Below are positions 57,109-64,000 of a stretch of DNA of 64,000 nt, one piece after another. Source of the DNA: Pseudoalteromonas luteoviolacea H33-S (lineage in GTDB: Bacteria > Pseudomonadota > Gammaproteobacteria > Enterobacterales > Alteromonadaceae); NCBI RefSeq assembly GCF_001625695.1, contig NZ_AUXY01000122.1, positions 62,001 to 126,000 on the forward strand, written 5' to 3'. The stretch's first letter is position 1. Each line of letters starts with the position of its first letter. A program made the position numbers and the translations under genes. The notes under the pieces were generated by a model that saw only the letters and a program-made list of their open reading frames with translations, was not told the origin of the DNA and did not search any database.

Positions 57109-58210
57109 TGAAAACCTCTAAATATTTTTTTATTGCTGATTCCCATGAATACAGCTTTTTTGCCACCGCTAATGAACTAATAATGTCTGCAGGGACAGCA
57201 TCTATCATTATATTTATAGAATCTATAAATGTACTTTCATCAAAACAGCAAACACCTACATTATTTGCCATAACATAATTACCAATCTCGCTACCGCCTT
57301 TTACTATTGCTGGTAACCCATACTCTCTGCACATCGAGAGAGGGCCGCTTTGGGAGGAGCCTGTATCACCATAAGGTACCAAAAGAACATCTGATGCAGA
57401 AAACGCAAGATTTAAATCTTCTTCTGTTAAATAACGTAAATCAAGTTTATAGTTTTCAACTTTATACTTCTTTAGCCATCCTAATAGTTGTTCCTCAGAA
57501 ACACCTGAAGGCGAGCCTGCTATATACAAAACATTATCATTATTATTTGAAGCATTAGAATCAGCGAAGCACTTAATGGCGAATTCATAATTCTTATCTG
57601 GTCGAATCATGCCAATTAATGAAAATACTTTTTTATCTCTGCTGAATAAAGCTTCTTTCGCATTTAGCTTTGGTATGGGTGCCAAATCAAGTTTTGAGGG
57701 AAACTGAACCACCTCAACTCTAGCATCAGGTAAAAACTTTAACAGCTGCGTTTTAGCGCTTTGACCTGTCACAAAATAGCATTTGACATTAACTCTTTTT
57801 ATAAAAAAAAAGAAAATTTTTTTATATAGCCTGTAAAAGCCACTTTTATCGATGGATGCCGAATGAATCAAAACATATTTATCACCTTTAGTTATCAACA
57901 AAGACAAAAGCAATGAAAAGTATTCATAATCGAGAAAGTAAACAGCATTTGAAAGTCGAAATTTTTTGATATTCAGCAAGCTATATTTTAATGTAATAAA
58001 AAAACGCCTCAATATCCGTCTATGTGCCCCAAACCTTTGGCTAGGTTTTAAATCTAAAGGGCCAATATCAGAAGATAAAGGCTCATTATTAGGATGAAGA
58101 AGAGTTATATCATAATCATTCAGCGCAGAATATTTGATAAAATTATTTGCATACTCTTTTGCATGCCCTCGACATTCATATGTCAATGAAAATAGAGTTA
58201 GTTTTTTCAA
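57098..58210 (-). CDS. Glycosyltransferase, GT4-like
   Basis: A 370-residue protein with the C-terminal GT-B donor half recognisable: [20 protein letters not shown], then an E-containing acceptor loop in [20 protein letters not shown], which resembles the GPLxxA/EYG turn of GT4 enzymes. The N-terminal half is weakly conserved and Phe/Tyr/Lys-rich. Position next to gmd-colC-colD makes a colitosyl or mannosyl donor a fair guess, but that is inference. A+T-rich. Overlaps wzx by 4 nt and gmd by 11 nt. Confidence 0.72.
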   Translation of the reverse strand: MKKLTLFSLTYECRGHAKEYANNFIKYSALNDYDITLLHPNNEPLSSDIGPLDLKPSQRFGAHRRILRRFFITLKYSLLNIKKFRLSNAVYFLDYEYFSLLLSLLITKGDKYVLIHSASIDKSGFYRLYKKIFFFFIKRVNVKCYFVTGQSAKTQLLKFLPDARVEVVQFPSKLDLAPIPKLNAKEALFSRDKKVFSLIGMIRPDKNYEFAIKCFADSNASNNNDNVLYIAGSPSGVSEEQLLGWLKKYKVENYKLDLRYLTEEDLNLAFSASDVLLVPYGDTGSSQSGPLSMCREYGLPAIVKGGSEIGNYVMANNVGVCCFDESTFIDSINIMIDAVPADIISSLAVAKKLYSWESAIKKYLEVFNGK

Positions 58211-59406
58211 GACTTAGCTACCTTCCCAAATTTTAAGCATAAAAACACCACTATTATATATAGCACATCAGCAAATAGCCTAAAAAAGCTAAGTAGAATA
58301 GCATCTAAATATGATGAAAAGAAATAAATAGGTATACAGAACGAAATTGCTGATATGAACGTCGCCTTGAAGTGAATTGAAAACAGATACTTAGTATAAA
58401 GTTTGTTATTTCTAGTTAGTACTTTTAAGCAACCGACTAGAAGTAGGCTAGACTGTAGAAAAACAACAAAATAGTACTCAAATGAAGTATAAGTATGTAG
58501 CTCAGAGTAGTAGCTTTTCAAAAACCAAGATAAAATGAAAAATGAAACGGCACCGAATAAGTTTATTATCAGTAAGAATGAAGTTAAGGAGTCATTAGTA
58601 TTTTCTCCTTTCATTTTTCTTGTAAAAGCTATTCTATAGACATAATTAAGCAATGCATTCGAAGCCCTAACAAACTTACGAAGAAAAACGTACAAGAAAG
58701 CTTGTTCTTTAGGCAGCAATTCTGAAGCTATAAACCCATCTAATTGAGAGAATATTCCAGTAAGCAACTCCGTCAAGGTGTAAGTTCTATATTTACTTAA
58801 GGTATACCCAAATATTCTGTATGAGAAAAAGAAGTTAAAAGAGAACCACTTTGAAGCATAAACTAAGTTAATGAATGCAACGAATACAAAACTTAACACT
58901 AATGACAGATAAAGCTCATCTGTAACAAAAATAAATAACACACAAAATGGGTACTTTAACGATTGAATAAATGAAAAAACATGTGTTTTATTATTTGCAA
59001 AGTAAATATATGGGATCTCAAAAGAACTAACTAAAAGAACCAAAATAGAGATAGCAAGGACAAAAAGGTCAAAGTCAAACAAATAGAATATGACCGCACC
59101 TATAATTCCCCCAACTAAAGAAACAAACAGCTTTAACACAAACAGTGTAGTAGCTACTTTGGCTGCAGCTTTCTTATTAAAATTTCGAAATGAATAAAAC
59201 GTTGACGTTCCATAATCTACCAATATAGCAATAAAGGCAGTGACGGAAAGTATAGCTTCAAATACGACAACTTCAGATTTACCATATCCTTGGACAATAT
59301 AAAGCATCAATAAAAGGGGAGTAAATAAAGAAAAAAATTGAGTAAGCAATGTTAAAGAAACTTCTTTACTTAAACCACCTTTCAAATGCTGTAAAATCGA
59401 GTACAA
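58207..59406 (-). CDS. wzx: O-antigen/exopolysaccharide flippase
   Basis: Polytopic membrane protein of 399 residues with about 10-12 hydrophobic helices spread evenly, the MATE/MurJ-like Wzx pattern, and no other domain. Its place between glycosyltransferase genes and near a Wzy candidate supports translocation of the undecaprenyl-linked repeat unit. Such proteins diverge strongly, so this is a call from topology and context, not motif. Strongly A+T-rich, as serotype-specific genes usually are. Confidence 0.75.
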   Translation of the reverse strand: MYSILQHLKGGLSKEVSLTLLTQFFSLFTPLLLMLYIVQGYGKSEVVVFEAILSVTAFIAILVDYGTSTFYSFRNFNKKAAAKVATTLFVLKLFVSLVGGIIGAVIFYLFDFDLFVLAISILVLLVSSFEIPYIYFANNKTHVFSFIQSLKYPFCVLFIFVTDELYLSLVLSFVFVAFINLVYASKWFSFNFFFSYRIFGYTLSKYRTYTLTELLTGIFSQLDGFIASELLPKEQAFLYVFLRKFVRASNALLNYVYRIAFTRKMKGENTNDSLTSFLLIINLFGAVSFFILSWFLKSYYSELHTYTSFEYYFVVFLQSSLLLVGCLKVLTRNNKLYTKYLFSIHFKATFISAISFCIPIYFFSSYLDAILLSFFRLFADVLYIIVVFLCLKFGKVAKS

Positions 59407-59408
59407 AA

Positions 59409-60305
59409 TTAGCTACCTCTAGCTTTACCAAAGCAAAAAGCAACAGCTTTGACAATAGGGATGCCTACACTTAAGGCTACTTTATACCTGATATGTCTAA
59501 ATCTATTTTCATCTTTAAAAAACTTAACAAAATAATGGAGAAAGAATACAGAAAATGAAAACACGCCCAAGTAAATGAAAAACAAAGCAGCAAATATAAT
59601 TTGAGATAAAAAGATTAACCCAAGTCTTAGATGACCAAACTGATTTTGCCCGATTACGCCATCCCACAGAGAATAGTTGTAGTGTTGTTTATATGTTTTG
59701 AAAAGAGACTCTCTAACATCCCAACTAACCATTGCTTCAGGGCAGAAATGAAAAGTATAACCAGCTGATTTAATTTTCAGATCAAACTCAGTATCTTCAC
59801 CAATATCAAAATCTTCATTGTATCCCCCAACATCCGACCAAACATGCTTCTTAAGGGCTAAAGAACGTGAAGATGGCAGAAATTCAGAAGGTTCAACCTC
59901 TTTAACTGATTTATAAAAAAGTTCTTTGTAAGCCTTCTGAAGAGAATTATCACCTGAGTACATATAATAGCCAGCCACAGCATCATGATTACTTAAAGCT
60001 GATGACATAAGCTCAACCCAGTTACAACTCAACTTTACACCAGCGTCTGTAATCAAAATATTCTCATGTGAAGCATTACTAATTGCTAAATTTCTTCCTC
60101 TAGAGATATTGCACTTTTCTACAATAACCTTTAAATCTAAAAAGTTTGATAGCTCTTCTTTTATAATATTCACTGTACTATCTGAAGAATCAGAATCAAC
60201 GACAACGACTTCATCAGGCTGTAATGTCTGACTTTTTAGGCTCTTACACCATTCACGTATAGTCTTAGCTTCGTTAAACGTTGTAATTACTAACGAGAGT
60301 TTCAT
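59409..60305 (-). CDS. GT2-family glycosyltransferase
   Basis: A 298-residue inverting glycosyltransferase of the GT-A fold. The start is LSLVITTFNEAKTIREWCKS, the first Asp region reads PDEVVVVDSDSSDST, the DxD-like site is in NILITDAGVKL, and an ED motif lies in DIGEDTEFDLKIKSAGY. One or two hydrophobic helices at about 225-270 anchor it to the membrane. The donor sugar is unknown. The start of the next gene (wzx) is 2 nt beyond its stop. Confidence 0.85.
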   Translation of the reverse strand: MKLSLVITTFNEAKTIREWCKSLKSQTLQPDEVVVVDSDSSDSTVNIIKEELSNFLDLKVIVEKCNISRGRNLAISNASHENILITDAGVKLSCNWVELMSSALSNHDAVAGYYMYSGDNSLQKAYKELFYKSVKEVEPSEFLPSSRSLALKKHVWSDVGGYNEDFDIGEDTEFDLKIKSAGYTFHFCPEAMVSWDVRESLFKTYKQHYNYSLWDGVIGQNQFGHLRLGLIFLSQIIFAALFFIYLGVFSFSVFFLHYFVKFFKDENRFRHIRYKVALSVGIPIVKAVAFCFGKARGS

Positions 60306-61646
60306 TCAATATTCTCCAATATCCCGCATTTTTATAATGGTCATAATTATTGTTAAAAAGAAAACAGCTTGCAAACTACTTAGCCATAGAAAGGAAAAAT
60401 ATATAAATATAAACACATTAATAAACTGCAAGCCGCCCTTTAAGTTCTTGTAAAAAACAGCATAAAAAATCAAAAACCCAAATAAACCAACATGAAAAAA
60501 TAGTCTGATTAATGTTTCATGAACTAAGTGAAACTCACCAGATAATATTTCTTTCTTCGGAAAAGACGCCTCGTGAATCATTGAACTATGAAACAAATGT
60601 AAGTTATCGTGATAAACTGAACCAAGACCCGAGCCAAAAAACAGCTCAAAATAATTACTTACATTAATTATATTTATCAATTCATATGCCCTGATAGCAA
60701 AGGAATTGGAGCTTTCAACTATAGAGGTTACATCTAGTAAAAATAAGCTAGTAAGCTGCCCCGTCTTGAGGTACACCCAGCTATCTTCAGGAACCGATAG
60801 GTTTGTCAGATATATAATAAAAAACACTAGTGGCGCATATAAGAGGTTAATAATCTTTCTATTGAAAATACAATAAGCAACAATAGTCAAAATAAATATG
60901 ACATAGTAAGCCGTTTGAGCTGACTGAAATATAACTAACAGATTAACTGCACATAATAAAAACTTGAGTGCATTCTTTTCTTTATCAATCGAAATAAAGT
61001 ATACAACTGAATACAAAAAAACAAATGATATTGTATGTCCATAAAAGAAGTAATAAGAGCCATGAAGCACTGTAAAAAGATCCAAGGCATAAACAAGCAT
61101 AGATGAAATAGGTAGAGTCAATGAAAAAACATAAAGCAGATATGCTACCTTATTAAAATCGACTACAGATTTTATACTATCTCTTGATGACATTAAAACT
61201 GGAAATACTGCTATATAAAACACCAAATCATTAAAAAGATATTCAGCTCTAAATCTATCCCCAAAGATAATTTGGTATATTGTCGACAACAATAAAAGCA
61301 AATAAAAAGGAAGCCACCTTAGTGAAACGACCTCCAATGAAGAAAAGAATAGCAAAAACACTATGAACTTATAAGGTCCAGACATAAAATTGCTAAACTC
61401 TTCCGAGTATGGATCAGACCCATACTGATGAAAGACGATAAAATAAAGCAAGCAAAGAAAGCTAAATTTTAAATTATCTTTCTTCCTGTAATATAACAAA
61501 GTTGATATATAAAAAAGGTTAGATAAATGATAATAAATAACCACCAATTCACTTTGTTGGTTTTGAATAAAGTAGTTAACATTAAAGAAAACAAAAACAA
61601 ATATTAATACTAAATACTCACTTCGAAAAGAGCTAAAACTTCGCAT
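60306..61646 (-). CDS. wzy: O-antigen/exopolysaccharide polymerase
   Basis: A 446-residue, very hydrophobic protein with about 11-12 membrane helices. A large loop in the C-terminal third (GSGLGSVYHDNLHLFHSSMI, then HEASF and GEFHLVHETLIRLFFHVG) has the histidine- and glycine-rich features of Wzy periplasmic loop regions. It is the only polymerase candidate in the cluster. Low similarity across the family keeps this a topology-and-context call. The open frame begins with a TTG inside the previous gene; the ATG at 61646, one base after that gene's stop, is preferred. Confidence 0.75.
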   Translation of the reverse strand: MRSFSSFRSEYLVLIFVFVFFNVNYFIQNQQSELVVIYYHLSNLFYISTLLYYRKKDNLKFSFLCLLYFIVFHQYGSDPYSEEFSNFMSGPYKFIVFLLFFSSLEVVSLRWLPFYLLLLLSTIYQIIFGDRFRAEYLFNDLVFYIAVFPVLMSSRDSIKSVVDFNKVAYLLYVFSLTLPISSMLVYALDLFTVLHGSYYFFYGHTISFVFLYSVVYFISIDKEKNALKFLLCAVNLLVIFQSAQTAYYVIFILTIVAYCIFNRKIINLLYAPLVFFIIYLTNLSVPEDSWVYLKTGQLTSLFLLDVTSIVESSNSFAIRAYELINIINVSNYFELFFGSGLGSVYHDNLHLFHSSMIHEASFPKKEILSGEFHLVHETLIRLFFHVGLFGFLIFYAVFYKNLKGGLQFINVFIFIYFSFLWLSSLQAVFFLTIIMTIIKMRDIGEY

Positions 61647-61647
61647 G

Positions 61648-62595
61648 TTAATTCCACAAAACCGCAAATTTTCTCATACTATTATCTAATTGAGTCATTT
61701 CATCATTGAAGAACTTCTCACGTTCTATTTGATATTCATCTTCATCAAAGCTATAACTTTCTAAATTTTCTATATATACAAAGATTGCGGGGTATTTCTC
61801 GATATACTCTAGTAATCCCAAATTCTTGTTTGCAATTACACATACACACTTAGCATTGACATATTCATAAATCTTTATTGGTGCACATAAGTCATTGTTA
61901 GTGTCTTCGGTAGAGTAACTAAGTAATGCATATCTATATCTTTGTTGAATTTCCTGAGCTTCAAGTTGAGTTTTCTTCCCTAGATAAGTCAAGCCAGGTC
62001 TATTAAAATCAAAGTTTAAATTCGTACCTAGTAGATCGAGTTTAAACTCAGACTTCGACAAATCATTAATTAGCTTCTCAGAGATCCTTTTCGAGTTTAT
62101 AAGGCCAGCATAAACAATTAACTTTTTCTTGTCTTTATTATTTATATTGGCATCATGAGTTTTCAACTCTGGAATATTAGGTAAAACCCCACCGATTTTT
62201 ATATTAAACTTATCTTCAAAATACCTTTCCCTAGCAGAGCTTGATACAAAAATCTGTTTTCTTACTAACCGAATAAATATCCTATCAAAAAAAGAAAAGT
62301 AATTAGGTATCTCATTAAAAACCAATATTACCTTCCTATTTATTAATGCGGGAATATATAAAAATCTACAAACGTTAGTACCAAAAACAAAAGTTTTCCT
62401 GAACATAGAGATAAAGAAAACTGGCAACAATTGTTTCGCTAAATGAATGCATCCTTTAATCACGCTTCTATTTGAGGAGAACCAGCTTTCGTGGTGAGCT
62501 ATTTTACGCTCATTACATGTATATTTTTCTTTCAGAATATTTTCAAAGACAAAATCAGACTCAGCCCACTTTAACAACAACAGTTTTTCTTTCAT
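61648..62595 (-). CDS. Glycosyltransferase, GT4-like, divergent
   Basis: A 315-residue protein, A+T-rich and Lys/Phe-rich. A GT-B-like C-terminal half is suggested by [20 protein letters not shown], then [20 protein letters not shown] (continuing EYVNAKC), where the [11 protein letters not shown] segment is the donor-phosphate-binding helix of GT4 enzymes. The N-terminal half is poorly conserved. The sugar is unknown. Overlaps wecB by 4 nt and ends one base before the wzy ATG. Confidence 0.68.
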   Translation of the reverse strand: MKEKLLLLKWAESDFVFENILKEKYTCNERKIAHHESWFSSNRSVIKGCIHLAKQLLPVFFISMFRKTFVFGTNVCRFLYIPALINRKVILVFNEIPNYFSFFDRIFIRLVRKQIFVSSSARERYFEDKFNIKIGGVLPNIPELKTHDANINNKDKKKLIVYAGLINSKRISEKLINDLSKSEFKLDLLGTNLNFDFNRPGLTYLGKKTQLEAQEIQQRYRYALLSYSTEDTNNDLCAPIKIYEYVNAKCVCVIANKNLGLLEYIEKYPAIFVYIENLESYSFDEDEYQIEREKFFNDEMTQLDNSMRKFAVLWN

Positions 62596-63734
62596 TGCCC
62601 TAGCAACCTATCTATGATCCTACAACAAGCATTACCATCACCATATGGGTTGTGAGCTCGACTCATTTTTATATAGCTACTTTTATTCGTAAGTAGTTCA
62701 GTCAAGGAAGAGCTGATCAAATCAACATCTGTTCCTACAAGTTTAACTGTACCTGCATCAACGGCTTCAGGCCTTTCTGTTGTATCACGCATGACCAATA
62801 CAGGCTTACCTAGACTAGGAGCTTCTTCTTGAATACCGCCAGAGTCTGTCAAAATGATATGTGCACGATTCATCAAATACACAAAAGGTAGGTATTGCTG
62901 TGGCTCTATTAAATGTACATTATCGACATCAGCCAGTATACGCTTTACAGGCTCTTGAACGTTCGGGTTTAAATGCACTGGATACAAAATTTGTGTTTCT
63001 GGGTGTTTTTTAGCTGTTTGAGCTAATGCTTCGCAAATACGCTCAAAGCCCCCGCCAAAACTTTCACGTCGATGACCTGTAACTAAAATGAGTTTTTTTG
63101 ATTCATCTAAGAACGGAAATTGTGCAGCAAGTGTAGAAGATAAATCAGCATCGTTTTCAATTTTCGATTTAATCATTAATAGTGCATCTATAACAGTATT
63201 ACCCGTAACGAAAATATTTTCATCGCTGTAATTTTCAGATAATAAATTATGTTTAGATGTTTCAGTAGGTGCGAAATGGTACTTCGCCAGTGCACCGGTT
63301 AGTTTACGGTTTGCTTCTTCAGGCCATGGTGAATAAATATTACCTGTGCGTAAACCAGCCTCAACATGGCCAACAGCAATTTTCTCATAGTATGCAGCTA
63401 GGCTAGCTGCAAAAGTAGTGGCTGTATCACCGTGCACTAAAACCACATCAGGTTTAAACTCTTTTAAAACTGGTGTTAACTCTAACAAAATTCGGCTTGT
63501 AACCTCTGGAAGAGTTTGCCCTGCTTTCATTAGGTTTAGGTCATAGTCTGGTGTAATTTTAAAAAGTTCTAATACCTGATCGAGCATTTCTCTATGCTGA
63601 GCTGTAACGCATACTTTGGCATCAAAACGCTCGTCCTTTGCTAGTGCATGAACAAGAGGTGCCATTTTGATTGCTTCTGGCCTTGTGCCGAATACTGTAA
63701 GAACTTTCACAGGTGTTCCTTTATTAGTTTTCAT
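62592..63734 (-). CDS. wecB: UDP-N-acetylglucosamine 2-epimerase
   Basis: Non-hydrolysing epimerase that makes UDP-ManNAc, 380 residues. The N-terminal [20 protein letters not shown], the [12 protein letters not shown] region, [31 protein letters not shown], and the C-terminal [20 protein letters not shown] (then DTTERPE) are all present. No wecC (UDP-ManNAc dehydrogenase) is beside it, so ManNAc itself or another derivative is expected in the polymer. First gene after wzc in this row. Confidence 0.95.
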   Translation of the reverse strand: MKTNKGTPVKVLTVFGTRPEAIKMAPLVHALAKDERFDAKVCVTAQHREMLDQVLELFKITPDYDLNLMKAGQTLPEVTSRILLELTPVLKEFKPDVVLVHGDTATTFAASLAAYYEKIAVGHVEAGLRTGNIYSPWPEEANRKLTGALAKYHFAPTETSKHNLLSENYSDENIFVTGNTVIDALLMIKSKIENDADLSSTLAAQFPFLDESKKLILVTGHRRESFGGGFERICEALAQTAKKHPETQILYPVHLNPNVQEPVKRILADVDNVHLIEPQQYLPFVYLMNRAHIILTDSGGIQEEAPSLGKPVLVMRDTTERPEAVDAGTVKLVGTDVDLISSSLTELLTNKSSYIKMSRAHNPYGDGNACCRIIDRLLGQ

Positions 63735-63816
63735 TTCTACCCTTGAAACTGACCCAAGGTGACAATTAATTTTTTAGCGACGACAATTCGCAGCTAGTGA
63801 ATATTTAATTTTATTT

Positions 63817-63834
63817 GTCGCCGTAAACGGCGAC
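63817..63834. repeat. REP-like palindrome between wzc and wecB
   Basis: GTCGCCG-TAAA-CGGCGAC, a perfect 7-bp GC-rich stem in an otherwise A+T-rich 147-bp gap. It continues into TTACATTCACGCAATC. Two degenerate relatives are at 43622 and 43705. It may act as a processing or attenuation hairpin inside the operon. Confidence 0.55.
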
Positions 63835-63881
63835 TTACATTCACGCAATCTTTTACACTGTGCTCGACGATCTACAATAGA

Positions 63882-64000
63882 TTATTTATCTGATTTATAT
63901 TCATAATTGTAGTAGCCGTAGTAACCGTAAGCATTGCTTGCTTTTTTCACAACGCCGTTAAATACCACACCTTTTACGTCAATACCATTTTGATCAAAAC
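63882..64000 (-). CDS. wzc: Tyrosine-protein kinase Wzc, C-terminal end (partial)
   Basis: The last 38 codons of a gene that enters from the right edge. GIDVKGVVFNGVVKKASNAY is followed by a tyrosine cluster (YGYYGYYNYEY) and a short Lys/Asp tail. VKGVVFNGV plus a C-terminal tyrosine-rich tail is characteristic of the BY-kinase Wzc, where those tyrosines are autophosphorylated and tune polymer length. Transcription continues leftward to wecB across a hairpin. Confidence 0.85.
   Translation of the reverse strand, partial: FDQNGIDVKGVVFNGVVKKASNAYGYYGYYNYEYKSDK

Overview
The window looks like chromosomal DNA of a marine gammaproteobacterium of the Alteromonadales, most probably Pseudoalteromonas or a close relative. 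The reasons are the moderate-to-low G+C, the DUF3581 and DUF2982-type proteins, a single argE / argCBFGH divergon, a YajQ-BtuB neighbourhood and the general protein signature. This is inferred from family resemblance, not from a search. No rRNA, tRNA, CRISPR array or intact prophage was seen.

Left part (1-36.5 kb): housekeeping and metabolism. In order: the end of a DUF2982-like gene; an RND efflux pair followed by msrA; btuB under a cobalamin riboswitch; yajQ; a VanZ-like/ketopantoate-reductase-like pair; thiI; a TetR regulator; coaD overlapping a Wzi-like outer-membrane protein gene; an unusual two-gene unit (a 55-residue peptide with a double-glycine leader, translationally coupled to a membrane protein); the arginine divergon argE / argCBFGH with ARG boxes; DUF3581; a cytochrome b561-type protein; a YqhD-like alcohol dehydrogenase divergent from a LysR regulator; a glutathione-peroxidase/OhrR-type pair; gltX; a glutaredoxin; a diguanylate cyclase; proB; a YtcJ-like amidohydrolase; a Crp-fold regulator; and a large surface lipoprotein. 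Many convergent pairs are separated by compact hairpins that overlap or touch the stop codons.

Right part (36.5-64 kb): an extracellular polysaccharide / O-antigen-type locus, all on the minus strand. Read in the direction of transcription (right to left) it runs: wzc C-terminus, wecB, glycosyltransferase, wzy, GT2, wzx, GT4, gmd, colC, colD, gmm, manC, manB, GT4, pglC-like, pglD-like and pglE-like genes, an IS3 remnant, wbpM/pglF copy 2, ugd, wbpM/pglF copy 1, yjbH, a second IS3 remnant. The enzymes predict (i) GDP-L-colitose from mannose phosphate (ManB, ManC, Gmd, ColD, ColC), (ii) UDP-di-N-acetylbacillosamine or a relative, loaded on undecaprenyl phosphate by the PglC-like transferase (WbpM/PglF, PglE, PglD, PglC), (iii) UDP-glucuronate (Ugd) and (iv) UDP-ManNAc (WecB). 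Repeat units would then be flipped by Wzx, polymerised by Wzy and length-controlled by Wzc. The wzx-wzy-glycosyltransferase segment is clearly more A+T-rich than its surroundings, as expected for an exchanged serotype cassette. Two decayed copies of one IS3-type element, in the same orientation, bracket the yjbH-wbpM-ugd-wbpM block.

The most novel-looking item is the small double-glycine peptide plus membrane protein at 13.9-14.6 kb. No transporter or peptidase for it is in view, so its function is unknown. Several gene starts given here are internal to longer open frames, chosen by Shine-Dalgarno position and family N-termini.
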